From NCBI GenBank assembly GCA_018296165.2, contig JACKQL020000152.1:28245-92244 (forward strand): a stretch of DNA of 64,000 nucleotides. The letters run 5' to 3'. Below the pieces are notes generated by a model. It worked only from the letters and a program-made list of their open reading frames with translations, had not been told where the DNA came from and did not search any database. Position numbers and translations under genes: made by a program. Origin of the DNA: Termitomyces sp. T153. Taxonomy: Eukaryota > Basidiomycota > Agaricomycetes > Agaricales > Lyophyllaceae. Below are positions 33,242 through 45,634 of this stretch, in pieces. Position 1 is the first letter of the stretch, and every line of letters begins with the position of its first letter.

Positions 33242-34290
33242 TCGAGACACGTTGGGCCATCTATGATCATCCCATTTTCGCTAATGAACGAATACAAGGA
33301 CTCCAGACACTGTACTTTTTGGGAATAGTTGCACCTAGTTCGAGACGCTTTCTGGAGTATGATGGACAGCTCAAATACAAATCAGAACAATGTGCTATGA
33401 AGAGGTCTGTACTTCAGAGGATTTCTTACACATAAAGAAGGAACTTCCACTAGATAACAGAGGAAGAGAACATTGTCATTGATGGTCCATGACATTCCAT
33501 TCTGAGGTAAGGAACAAGTTGTAATAGTTGAGACACTGGGTGGGCTCTGACGATAGAACGGGTGACAGACACTTTCTAGTGCATCATGCATTATGGGCGG
33601 CAGGTATCAGTGTGCAGGTCAGGACCTCTTACGTGACCTAGAAAGAGAAACTTCCATTCCCTTTTGCCAAGTCTGAATGCCTCCTTGACTTCTACTCACT
33701 GTCTTGAAGCTTTGAAGTCTTGAATATTTAGAGACTGTAACAATCCATAACTTGACAGATCATGAAGACCTTTTTGCCACGAGATGAGGGATCCAAATTT
33801 CAACGCAACATACTTACCATGTAATGTTACATTCCTTCCTCCAAGCAAGCACCCAGAGAACGGACAGGGGACACAATTGATGGGGGTATTGGACCTACAA
33901 CCCGCGAATACACCCCTTACACATACTTGGATCAAGCACAATCTACATATGTGACGCCTTGATACGTATCCACTGTTTGAAAACCACATATACGAGTCTC
34001 AGGCCCACGGTGCCCTCATTTTGTCCCATTCGCTTCAGGTGGGGCCGAGACCATCGCCTCCAGGTTTATCTGGTATGAGAAACATTTACAGAGCTTCCGT
34101 TGTGACTTTAGACAGAAACGCCAAGTTGGAGCAGTCGGAGTCTGGGGCGGGAACGCTCGTTTGAGGTTGGGCGAGATAATGTCACTCTCGGAAATTGCCG
34201 AAATTCAACGTTCAATAGTCATCTTTCATTGATAATATAAGGTTATCAATTTTATTTAATGTGAGATTGCTATCAGTCCTCCGTCATACC
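33242..34290. other. Intergenic region, no gene seen
   Basis: Repeated near-copies of the NTH1 3' end occur just downstream: TGATAATTCATTACATTCTG near 33196 and GGTCCATGACATTCCATTCT near 33483, with TGAGGTAA after each. This suggests a small local duplication. Otherwise no ORF is supported. The last 200 bp should hold the promoter of the thiamine gene. I looked for a TPP riboswitch and saw none. Confidence 0.5.
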
Positions 34291-36366
34291 ATGTGTGCTG
34301 CCAGTACTAATACTGCACGATCTGTATTGACGATAGCTGGTTCAGACTCTTCAGGCGGCGCTGGAATCCAGGTAAGTCTTGAGCCTGAAGAAAATTCTAG
34401 TTTTGACTTTGCACAGGCTGATCTCAAGACGATCGCTGCACACGGATGCTATGGTACTAGTGTAATAACTGCACTGACGGCCCAGAACACCACAGGTGTA
34501 CAAGGAGTACAGCCCATACCTCCAGCGTTTGTAGAGAAGCAGGTGAGATTCAAGTAAATGTGTGTATTTTCCCAGTCCTAATGATTACAGATCATCTCGG
34601 TTCTGGACGACATCGAGACGCATGCCATCAAGACAGGTATGCTGTACGATGCCGAATGCATACGAGCGGTCGTCAGAGCCCTTATGACACAGTCTTCTGG
34701 ATCGACCCTCCCAATCATTTGTGATCCCGTGTGTGTGTCGACCTCAGGTCACAGTCTCTTAGATCCCACTGCAATACAAGTTTTGATTGAAGAGTTCTTT
34801 CCTCTTACTACGCTCATCACTCCCAATAAATTTGAGGCTGAGCGTCTCCTATCACTAAAAGGAGAATCTTCAGAGATACACAACCTTCAGGACATGGTTG
34901 TCGCAGCAAAAGACCTTCTTCGTTATGGTTCTCGCGCTGTTCTATTGAAGGGAGGGCATTTGATCACGTCGATGGGGGATGTGAAGGATCTTTTGCATCA
35001 ATTCCCGGACATTGATGCTATCTTTTCAGGACTTCTCTCCTCGAACATGGAAATACTACAAGGAGACAGCACTCGTGACCCGAAACTCGTTGTAGAAGTT
35101 TTCTCGGAAGGCGATCAGATTGCTATCTTTGCCCGTCCACACATCAATTCCAAGAGTACGCATGGAACTGGCTGTACACTGAGCGCGGCAATTGCGAGCT
35201 GTCTTGCACGTGGGTCTAACTGTGCGTTGGCTTTTTTATCATTATTGAGCGTTCGTGGACCTATCTTCCAGTAAAAGAGGCAGTAAAAGATGCTACTATA
35301 TACACGCATCTCGCGATACAGATGGCTGAACCTATAGGTCACGGGCACGGACCATTAAACCATTTCCATGCAGTGGCGCCAAGACTCATACCGCGGTATG
35401 GCTCGTTTCTGGTAATCACAATTGATCTGACTCGTTGGTCCCACATAGCGCTTCGCCATCTGATCCCTACCCACTCACGCGACTACTGATAGAAGGAAAC
35501 CTGTCAGACTGGAAGGAATACGTCGAACACGATTTTGTCAAGCTTTTGGGACTCGGAACGCTGTCGCGCGAAACTTTTTTACATTTTATGGTGTGAGTGG
35601 ATGACGTGTTGTGGCATCGAAACCAACTGACGCTGTGCGGTTTACAGACAAGATTATCACTACTTAGAATATTACGCACGTGCATATGGGTGAGTAAATG
35701 TCTCATCATTCAGTTTGAAACGACTAATGCGAAGCAGACTCCTTGCTGCCAAGTCGACATCTTTCAAGGCGATAGAAAGCGCCGCTCAGATCATTTTTAA
35801 CATTGTCTCTGAAATTGATACGCACAAGAGTTACTGTGCCAAATTTGGTCTCTCCAAAGACGAAGTGGAAAACATGCCCGAGAGTGCTGCTTGCACTTCG
35901 TACGGCGCTTACCTCCTTGATATCGGTTTGCAGGGTAAGCAAAGAAGCTGAAACTGGTCAAAATATACTTTGTTCAATCGACAAATGCACAGGAGATACC
36001 ACAAAACTACTGATGGCTCTGCTTGCTTGTCTTCTTGGATATGGCGAAGTGGGTCTTTGGCTGAAGAAGGAAGCGGCACTCTTGGACAGCTGGGTCGTCA
36101 CCAATGGCAACCCATATAAGAAGTGGATGGACGATTATGGTGGGAATAGATATCAGAATGCTGTCAAAGCTGGACTTGGTAAATCTTGACAACACTTCAA
36201 ATTTGATTTGGAGGTAATTTCTAATTCATGCTGTATAGACCTTATCGAAGCCCGAGCTGTAAATGATCCGCCATCGCCTGCGCGGCTTGCAGAATGGATG
36301 CAGGTATGGCAGCGGTGTACTAAGTTTGAGAGAGGATTTTGGGATGCTGCGATGGCTGCAGCATGA
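34291..36366 (+). CDS. THI20: Bifunctional HMP/HMP-phosphate kinase and TenA-type thiaminase
   Basis: Nine exons: 34291-34371, 34417-34542, 34591-35221, 35272-35395, 35449-35592, 35648-35689, 35738-35934, 35993-36178, 36239-36366; 552 residues, close to yeast Thi20 (551). The N-terminal half is a ThiD-type ribokinase fold: [40 protein letters not shown] and the anion-hole motif [12 protein letters not shown]. The C-terminal half is TenA-like: [34 protein letters not shown], and ending ERGFWDAAM. It phosphorylates hydroxymethylpyrimidine for thiamine synthesis and salvages pyrimidine from degraded thiamine, in the cytosol. All junctions are in phase. Confidence 0.93.
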
Positions 36367-37140
36367 GGAAGTTGGATCCCCGGATTTTGAGGACTTAGGC
36401 CTCGAGGAATTTAATCAGATATATATAAATTTCGATATGGCTGTCATATCATACGAATGCTTTGTGACAGTTAGAATAAATATACCTCTACTGGAGCATC
36501 ATAGACTGATAACTCAGCTGCTGTTGAGCGGTGCCACTGCACTCTCACTCAGATGAGACCAAAATGCGACAAGTCAACTATCAAGTGTTGGAGTAGTACA
36601 ACATTGGACACAGACTGTACGCTACGCTATACTACGGAATCCACATCATTGACTTTGCCTTGTCTATTCCAACAGGTCCTTTCTTATGTCTGACTGAACA
36701 GGTTCCATAGAGAAACAGGAGAAGGTATCACTTCTAATCCAGTGGAACTTGTAGCCAGCAATTCTACATTTTTTATATTCACAATCCCCCTACTTGCCCC
36801 CTACAGCCTTGCCTAAGAAGGTCATTGTCAAATCAAGAATGCTCCTTATTACAAGTAATCAATTGTATCAGGAAATAACGACCACATCTATGAGGGGACT
36901 CATTAGACAATATTATCGATTCCCGCTACGTTAGTAGTGGGTTTCTGTCCGTCCAGGGAAAATATCGACTAACCCTCTTTTTTTTTCTCATCACGTGTAC
37001 TTCCCACGCCCCTCATCCTTTCTCTGTACGATATCTATTCTTTCTACTCCTTTCCTCGAGATCCGTTATGAATACAAACACAGGCCTGCGATGGCACTTC
37101 GTATTATCGATCGTCCCCTATCGAGGTCTCAGTTCTCCTA
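36367..37140. other. Intergenic region, no gene seen
   Basis: No ORF or tRNA is recognised. There is a pyrimidine-rich tract at 36970-37060. Confidence 0.45.
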
Positions 37141-37163
37141 AATACCTTTAAACTTCTGTCGAT

Positions 37164-37660
37164 TTCAATTGCTTTCTCCATCTTTGTCTTTGTCCATGGA
37201 TACGATACCACCCCACATATCGATGACGATAGTATTCTGGCCCCAATCTTGCCTAGTCATTCTCCAGTCTCGTTCGCGGATGATGATTTGACGCTCGCAG
37301 CTGGGATCTTACATTGAGTAGTTCACTCTGGTGTTCTCTGTCTGTATTCCCATATCTTCCGTGATATAAGGGCAAACCGCCCTATATCTTGCACTACCTA
37401 TAAAGTGGTTGTACTTACGGGCATTTGACATCGCGTAGCTGGCTGATGCTTTGTATTAAGAATAGGGGAATAATGATTAGTCTCGTACTTCTATGAATTT
37501 AAGGGGATGGAGGGCGAGTGGCTGACAGGTAGAAGAACGGGTACATTGTAAGCTGAGCCGCAAGTGCGTATAGTAGCTAGGAATGATTGTCTGTATTTGG
37601 AAAGAAAGAGGAGGAGGTTGGATATTTACATGACAAGTAGCAGGCTGTGCGGTTGAGCTG
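37164..37660 (-). other. Possible 3' exons of a truncated gene
   Basis: On the - strand a frame of about 47 codons containing RERDWRMTRQDWGQ and DMWGGIVSMDKDKDG ends in TGA near 37164. It could be joined to an upstream segment ending before a GTAAGT at about 37418. The upstream part would run into the relic block at 37690, so the gene may have been cut by repeats. There is no family match. This may be chance. Confidence 0.15.
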
Positions 37661-37689
37661 AACCGCCCTGTCTAAGGAGGTCTTAACAC

Positions 37690-39404
37690 CCATTTTTTTT
37701 GGCTAAGGCTTATCTGTTAAATACAGAGGTTAATAACACTTAATTCTGAGGGGTTAATTAAGACTTTGACCAGAAATAAAATGTCTAAGTCACTCCTCAA
37801 AATCATTGCTGGATCCTTCTAATTCTCCATCGTCAAGTATCCTCTCTTAATCATTTTCCTCATCTGCTAATAGCTCCATCAAGTGAGCCTCCTCTGTGTA
37901 TGCCTCTCTTCTTCTGACCTGCCTAATATTCTCATCAATATCAGTTTCTTTTTGCCCACCAAACAAGAGATTCCAGGGATTGTGGGAGCCATTTGGAATG
38001 TTGTCAGCCATAGACAGGAAGTAACCCATCATCCGATTCATCATCACTTTGTTCCTGCACCTTTTGCACCCATTTTGCCATTTCCTTATGCCAATTTTCA
38101 CTAGATTGGATAAGGCTTGACCTGGATCCATTCATGCTATTGTTTGAGCCACCATCATCATTACCACCCTCTTCAAGCAGATCAGCATAGCATGGCACTG
38201 CTAGAAGTCCTGCTGCCTTCTCTTGTTTGTGGTACTGGTGCTTTCCTCAATCTTGAACAAGGCTGGAATTGCTCTGCAAGGCTTGAATATCAGCACTGAC
38301 CTGTATTCAGGAAACATAAGTATAACTGTAAGTTCAACTTGCTGTCTCATGGACCTTTGCCATCTTCTCAAGCCATGGCAATGTTAGTCAATTTTGCAGT
38401 CAAGTTTTTTTGACCTTGAGGTCAGAGACACTATCAAGCTCTGCAACTTCTCCATTGGGGCAGCACTTTTCCAAATAGCCAAGGCAGTGTGTGTGGAGGT
38501 GGGAGCCATTTTGCTTTGCACTGGAAAGAAAGATCAGATTTTGTAGGAGGCATTGTAATGGTTTATGCAAGTAGTAGGATTACAAGTTGTTCATTGAAGA
38601 TTTTTGCACTGCCAAAATTTCTGATTAATTGTTGTTCTTATGAGTCATACTTGTATCTAAGAGTTAACTAATATAAACATTTGCCATTTATATTAACCTT
38701 TAGTCTTGGAAACAATTTAAGGCTTAAACCTTATTAACCTGTAACCCTTAGGGTCAACACTGGTTATTTCTGAATTGCAGTAAATTTTTAATTTTGGATT
38801 ATGATTTTTGATACTGCATCATGTGTCTGGTTTTAAAAACAAATGTTGATTTCAATTCCAAATTTGATACTCTGATTTGAATGTTGATACTACAATTTGA
38901 CTTTGACTTGCCATTTTGCTCTGGACTCTTCAGTTGTGAGAACCAATATTTTTGACAACCACATGACCACCTGCCCCAATGAGAAGACTTGATAAGAGAA
39001 TACATCACTATCTTCTATTTTCAACCATTGCATGTGCTATTATCACCCATTATGTGCAAGCAACTAGAGGTGGTTCTACATGAACCTTGCACCAAGGGAT
39101 CAATGCACACATCCACAGTGCCATGGGTGTGCTTTCTTTGAGCAAAGAGAGGTCAGTATTGATTTTTTTGCCCAAAAACAATGATGGTGACTGACTGACA
39201 TTTCTAGGCACACTTATGTTGGTGTAGTCACACCTATGATGGCCATGCCACCCCTTCTGTTGGCCACATTAATCCTCCTCCCAAAGGAGGCAGAGGAAAC
39301 TTATGTCAATGTTTCCAAGAGGTATATTCTTTTAGTAAAAATACAATACATCAATTGAATACTCTGTAGCCATCTGCAAACTATATGCCAGAATCTCTAT
39401 GTAC
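37690..39404. other. AT-rich relic sequence, including an acidic - strand fragment
   Basis: CpG is almost absent. At 37847-38131 the - strand reads MADNIPNGSHNPWNLLFG and later YTEEAHLMELLADEEND, and continues past a stop with further acidic residues. It looks like the C-terminal end of a decayed transposon-type protein. I cannot name the family. The remainder (38200-39404) holds no readable frame. Confidence 0.35.
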
Positions 39405-39418
39405 ATCATGTGGTGGGA
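39405..39418. repeat. Target-site duplication, left copy
   Basis: ATCATGTGGTGGGA is found here and at 40361-40374, bracketing the SINE-like unit. Confidence 0.75.
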
Positions 39419-40360
39419 GCCAGGGCATGGTGGCTCAGCTGGCACCATTGCATCCCAAAGTGGGTCACATGATCTGTGAGTGCAAGGCCAGGGTTTCGAC
39501 TCTGGCTGAGTGCATCTGTATGGAAAACACCTTAGACATCACATGGGTTCTTCAATGCTGCTGGAAAACCACCACCCACACATGTTGATTAGGAAGGCTT
39601 TGTTGGTCAGGCTGCCCTGGAATGACTAATTAGCATGTGATACAATGAGGCATGGTGACCACCATGCTCATGACCAGATGAGAAAAACAGATGGTTTCCC
39701 CAGCTTGATGGATTTGAGAGAGGGCTTAGGTCTTCACTGACCAAGCAGGTTGAGGCATGGGTAGGTGAGAGGATAGGAGTCAACAGTTCAATCAGGCCAC
39801 CGACATTACTGTGTAATCCATCAGATGGATTTGGCTGCGCCAGCAATGTTGGATTGGGTGCCTAGCTGGTGCAGCTTTCATGCCCATTGGTGCGGCATGT
39901 CTGTCACTAGCGGCCTGCTGGTCCATACCATTGTGGGTTCCGAATCTTGGGATCAATCTTCCGAAGGTATCATCTGGGCATGGGGAAGGGTTTGTCATGA
40001 GACCCTTACTGGTGTGATGGAAATGGAAGCTTGGAGCTGAGCAATGCACCTCATGTGGGACAAACCAACACACACACAGTAAGCCCTGCCAAGTATAGCT
40101 GGGTTTAGAAATTGGGATGGCATGTTAGTGGCAGATGGTGTGGGATTTAGTGGTGGAAAGTAGTATGAACTCTGACAAAGTCAAATTGTAGTAAAGTGGC
40201 TATGAGGCATAACCAGCATCAGCTGAAAAGGGATCAGGCTGGAGAACTAGCTGGGGTATCTGTAATTACCACTCCCCATTACGTACTGCAGGACCTAGGA
40301 CACTATGTTCATGTATAAAATAGGTCTTGAAAGAAATAAAACAGTGCAATCAATCAATCA
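39419..40360 (+). mobile_element. SINE-like retroposon with tRNA-type promoter boxes
   Basis: A 942-bp unit lies between 14-bp direct repeats. Its head has an A-box match TGGCTCAGCTGG (39431-39442) and a B-box-like GTTTCGACTC about 60 bp on. Its tail ends in AATC repeats (CAATCAATCAATCA). This head, tail and long target duplication fit a tRNA-derived SINE copied by a LINE. The body contains several CpGs while the surrounding 9 kb has almost none, so it arrived later. At 942 bp it is long for a SINE, and a second B-box-like GGTTCCGAATC lies near 39937, so it may be composite. Confidence 0.6.
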
Positions 40361-40374
40361 ATCATGTGGTGGGA
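40361..40374. repeat. Target-site duplication, right copy
   Basis: This is an identical 14-bp match to 39405-39418; its first bases may belong to the AATC tail. Confidence 0.75.
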
Positions 40375-40499
40375 CTTGGCTTGTCCATGAACAGCTAACT
40401 TCTTTGTATGTTCCAGTCTATTTCTTAATTTTTATGCTGAATTTTTATTGTTCAAGACAATCACCTTTGTTAATGAACACATCTTCTCTCTCTGTCCAA

Positions 40500-43400
40500 G
40501 CATTGACTGCATCACCTATCACACCATTCCTTCCTCCTCAGATGGTAGCCTCTGGCTCAACTACCAATGAACATTGTAGGAATCATGCAGCTTGACAAAC
40601 TGCTGCTACCCAGGCTGCATATTCAGCTCTTCAAGGCCCTGCATGGATAAGCATTCCACAGGGATCAAATCATTGTCATCATCCTGTATCTGTACCTTAT
40701 ACTGGGACTAGCCCATCTTCTGCATTTTCAAGTGCTTTTATTGCTGGACCAAGTTGTGGAGGTGTTGATCAGCAGTTCTATATTGCTCTATTGCCATATG
40801 GAGTATGTCCCTTTCATATGATCTTTTACATACCTATAATAATGTTTTGAAGCCCACAATATATTTTGATGACAATGACCTTATATGCAAGCAACCTGAA
40901 ATATGTATTCATTCAGAACATCTTCCAGACTTATTTGAACAACTAAAAAAGTTTAATCTACTGTTGCTATTCACATTCACTAATGGGCCTCAAGATTTGC
41001 TTTGGAAAAAAATTCACAATCACTTAGTTGATCAGGCAACCACTCATCATTTTTCTATCATCCAATATTCACTCAAACATGCTGCTAATACATTGATTTA
41101 TGAAAAATTGCTATTTGCTCTTGCTATTGGAGACAATACAAATGCAATATCTGGTCAAAAGCTCAAGGTTTCTGACATTGTATCAAATCAAATGACTCCT
41201 ATGCAACTTGGCAAACTCACAAAGAAGATTAAACATCCAACTAGTTCAATTTCATTACTCTTTTGTTGTCAGCCTCTTTACATCCTTGATGCACCTGATC
41301 TAGTATGATTGTTATTGTGAAAGACTTTTATATGGGCCAATTGCATCAAACACTACAAATGCTCATCCCTGCATTGTAGATTATCTCTTCAATGTCTTAT
41401 GGACCAGAGATCCTCATAAACTTCAAAGTCAAAGTATTATATGTCTTGCACATTGTCCAGGCCTTGTATGTAGACCTTGAGAAATGATTTTGCTTGCTCC
41501 TGCACTTATGCTTATGTTGCTCCAAATTGAACCAACTTTCTCTGGTATTATTAACAATGACAACAGTGATGGTGGTAAAGATGACAATGACAATGATGAC
41601 AATGTAAGTGTTGTAATTAATACCATTTTTATTATTTCTAATTGTAAACATTTGTTTAGCCTCCTGAAGTTTTTCAGCTATTTACATATACTACCAATAT
41701 TGTGCAATCTCCAGTACAAACACATGCAATTCCTCTTGATGAACTTGGAACACCACCACCATCAACCACATCCCCACCTGATTCTGGTTCAACCTGTGTT
41801 TTGCAAACTCAACCCTTCCCTTTTACTTATAACTGTCCTTCCTCTCCTATGTGCTCTGCTTCACCACTGTCAAACTCATTGCTTCTTTCTTCTTTTAGTG
41901 CTACTGCCAGATCATCACTTAGGCATTGCAATGTTTATGAATGGCTGGATTATATTCATCTTCAAGCAATTTGCTATGCATGATCTACATCCAAAGAGAA
42001 TTCTTCTGCAGAAGAAGTTCTTAATATGAATCACTGACTGACATAGCAGCTGCCAAAGCCTTTGTCAAACATCTTATTAGGCATTTCAGTGGACATAATT
42101 CCATTATAAACATAGACAGTGATACCACTATTCACACATTTTTTCTCAAGGGTTTTCTTATAGAAATGCACACATGGAAAATGTATGTTTTTTCACTCAT
42201 ATTCTTTCACAACATCTTCTAACTATGTTATTCAGAGGACAAGCTACTGGTGATAAGGTTGAATGATCAGTTTTTTGAGCAGCTCTTAAATATGTTACTT
42301 TCAATGGTCACTATTGGAAGCAACTGAATGACTTTGGCCACTATACACTTTGCCTCACCCCTAGAGGTGTATTCAATGACCATATTGCTCAATTAAAAGC
42401 TTACAACTGCATTGCAACAATACATCTTTATTGGGCTAAATTGTCCCCATTTTCAGTGTCACTCTGGCTGATGACTGTAATCATTCTTGGCAAATCAACT
42501 GTAGAAAATATAGATTTTATTTCAGATATCAACTCTGAACTAGCATCAAAGCTTCAACCTTGGTCTATTGATCCTGATATACCTTTTGATACTAGCAATA
42601 TTCACTCAATCATCTCACAACTAATTCTTAATCATCTTGGTCCAACTATAGTATACAACTTATTCTCTCTTGCTTTTCAATCACTAATAAAAAAATAGCC
42701 TGCTAAATTACACAAGTTAATAGGCAATGCACACCAGTATTACATTCAGGCACTGTTTAACAGCATATTCTTCCTTGCACTTACTAGTCAAACTAAAATT
42801 GGCACTCTTCCTGAAATTAATGCTTTTTGTTCTGGCTTTGATCTCCAAGTGTCATCTTCTTTGAACTTGATACAGGTGAGCATAATTACTCAACTTATAT
42901 GAATTACTCTCAATATCAAATATATTCACTTGAAAATGCATCAATGACTAGAAAAATAATTTGTGAATTAGCCTCCACCAGAGTGCAGTCTGTTGAGAAT
43001 GTCATTAAGCATATATATTATTATTCATCCAACAGTTGATGATTTTCAGCTTTATTGTTATTTATTTAAAGCCTTGAATCACTACCTTAGAGGCATTGGA
43101 GATCCTCAAAATTTCTTAGAAGGCAATGATATTGTTATCATCAAAATGTGTTCCAATCTGCTTATGAGAACTTTATTATACAGAATCAAAAGATTTTTAT
43201 ATATGGTAACAAGTAATGAGATTCCTCTATTTTAGTGAGATTGAGAAGCTATTGTAAGTTTTTATGATTTTTGCTACTTCAACTTTTCAAATTTCATTTG
43301 ATAAAAGATCTACCTCCACATCTTGAGCATAATGTTGATAAATTAAACAATGATAGCAACTGCAATAAATTCATAAGATATCTGTTGATTATTTTTATTA

Positions 43401-43640
43401 ATTACCTCATTCAGCATGAAAACCAGATACTTTGTATTTTTCATACATGCACTTAGGAAGTTGAGATTCTTGATAATGGCTTTCTTTGTTCATGTTTATT
43501 GCATTCAGTTCCTACTGACCATTCAATTATGACAGCATTTAACATTGTAATCTATTCATGCTTTGTGACTTTTGAAGATGCTTCTGAATTGTACACTACT
43601 GTCTGAATGTTACTGCTGTTCAATTGATGATATCTTAAAT
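40500..43640 (+). pseudogene. Long decayed gene, unrecognised (possibly a HECT-like protein)
   Basis: Readable blocks in shifting + frames: GVDQQFYIALLPYG, HTYNNVLKPTIYFDDNDL, EHLPDLFEQLKKFNLLL, WKKIHNHLVDQATTH, then CYCERLLYGPI with NVLWTRDPHKL, IRHFSGHN, VTFNGHYWKQLN, and a C-terminal part ALNHYLRGIGDPQNFLEG. Stops and frameshifts separate the blocks. His and Cys where Arg would be expected suggest C-to-T decay of CGN codons. The C-terminal organisation faintly recalls multicopy HECT-like proteins of agaricomycetes, but this is from memory and unsure. It is convergent with the integrase relic to the right. Confidence 0.35.
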
Positions 43641-43682
43641 CCCTATATTAACACATAAATAGTCTAGTGTTTACCATAGCAA

Positions 43683-45634
43683 TTAATGTACAAAGGGTTC
43701 ATTACACATCTGTAATGCATTAATCCCAAGTAATTGACAAAAGTCTATATCTTGTGCATGAAAAAGAAGAAGATTATAGATATGTGTAGCAAAAGCATTC
43801 ATGGTCACAATATCAAAAGGACTTGTAGGCTTCTCAACTCCAATGTGTAACATATGAAGAGGTGAATGAATCTGAAAAGGATTGTCCATATCATGATCTG
43901 CAGCATTATAAGTAGAGTAATAATTATGATAAATAAGATTTTTATAATCCTCCCAGTCAATTCCATAGCTATCTGTATCAATATTGTCATTTATCTGCAT
44001 CCCTCAAACTTCTTGCTGTATCATTTTAAAAACAAACATATTCTTAGGACTGTGCTGGCATTCTCCTCAAATAGTAATAACATGTGCATTTCATGCATTT
44101 GCCCACTAAAGAGCATCATAATTAATAGTGTCAAGGAAGAGGAAGTGTAGAAGCCAAATGTGTGCATCAAAGTTGACATCAAGACTATCATATTGTTCAA
44201 GACTTTGAAAAACATCTTCTATTTTCTTGCAAACCCCAATGAGAAATCACACTAAAGATGTTCAATATGAATGTTGTGGACACTCTTGTAAAAGAGTCAA
44301 AAGAATTTTTTGTAACATCATATAAATCACACACTAACTCCAAATATATGAACCTCTTTCAACACTCCTCATCTTTTCTATATACCAAGTCACTAAGAGG
44401 TTTTTGTGCTGTGATCTTTATGTGTACAAATAGGTATGCCATGAACTGCAATGGCATCAAAAAAGACTTGAAGGACAGTGCTTGCACAATTATTATTACT
44501 AGCTTGAATAGCTGTAATAATGCAAGAATAACTGTTAATAAAGGCATGGAAAACAATCTTCCAGCATATGAGGCTTGTATTAGTAACTTGTTAGACATGT
44601 ATAAGATATATAATAATATAACACTAATTGTGCTGCCCATCATGATGCCAAAGGCAATTTGGACCAGGTACATTAAACATGATGTTCAATTTGACATGTT
44701 TCAAAGATATTTGAAGAAGCACCTTGAACATAGTTAAATGATGATTGGAGACAAGCATGAAAAATGCAATAGCCAAAGTGCTTAGTTAATTATATGTTAA
44801 CCAAAAGTGGGAAAACATGTAAGAATGTAGGAAACAATCTTATCAAGTTCTTCCTCAGAGATACTGGAACCTGTAGTGGAGGAATGATATATGTGAGATA
44901 CTGTCACATCTTTGGCTTTCTAATTAATATAAATGGGATGGCTAAGTTTTACCAATCCATATTCAAGCACACAATAGTGAATAGATTGAGGATGACAGTT
45001 GATAATGGATGCAAGATAAGTAAGTCCATATAATTTCACCACAACATTGAATAGCTCAGGATTGATGTTAATTTGTGGATGACCAGGAAGATTAGTGGAA
45101 ATCTAAGCTGTAGTAGGTTCAAAGTCAAAGTCTGCAGAATCAGAGGATTGGTGAGTAGATTCTTCAAGACAAGCAATCATGCATTGTACATTGTCTTGAA
45201 GTATTAAAAAAATTCATCACATTCATAGATACCTTCATACTGTTCAATATATGAAAAGAGTAGATGATATTCAATAGCACAATTCACCTGATAAGCAAGG
45301 TGCAATAATTGCAGGCATTCATTGCAATGTTTTTTTAGATAAGCAGCATCTTCTTGCTGAATTAACAATGCAACATGAATACAATGCTCAAGTTTAGCAT
45401 AGGCAGCATGCAGGGTATTCAAAGAGATAGGAATAATATTCATAGACAATGTATCTTACAAGGAAATAGTTGGTGAAAGTACATCAAAAGTAGATATACT
45501 ACACACTATCTGTCTGAAACAAATTCTAGCAGTCTTAAGAACACAATAAGCTGTAAATACTAATGCCACATCTGAATTCCAGGGCTGCCAGATTCTGAGT
45601 ATTATGCTAGAGGTACCTCTGTGGGAGCCATTTC
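43683..45634 (-). pseudogene. Decayed rve-type integrase core protein
   Basis: Reading the - strand across frameshifts gives the order expected for a DDE integrase core protein: a helical N-terminal part (AAYLKKHCNECLQLLHLAYQ, YIEQYEGIYECDEFF), then CLWHHDGQH with the first Asp, HAFINSYS, TAIQASNNN, HGIP, RSVHN, and a C-terminal part GIDWEDY...HIGVEKPTSPFD. A likely start is the ATG at 45634. The family, stand-alone rve-core proteins in many copies in agaricomycete genomes, is recognised from memory. The copy is broken by many stops, with TGA or CA in place of Arg codons. Confidence 0.55.

Noticed and set aside
34020..34290. TPP riboswitch upstream of the thiamine gene
   Set aside because: I looked for the conserved CTGAGA and the second pyrophosphate-binding segment and did not find them.
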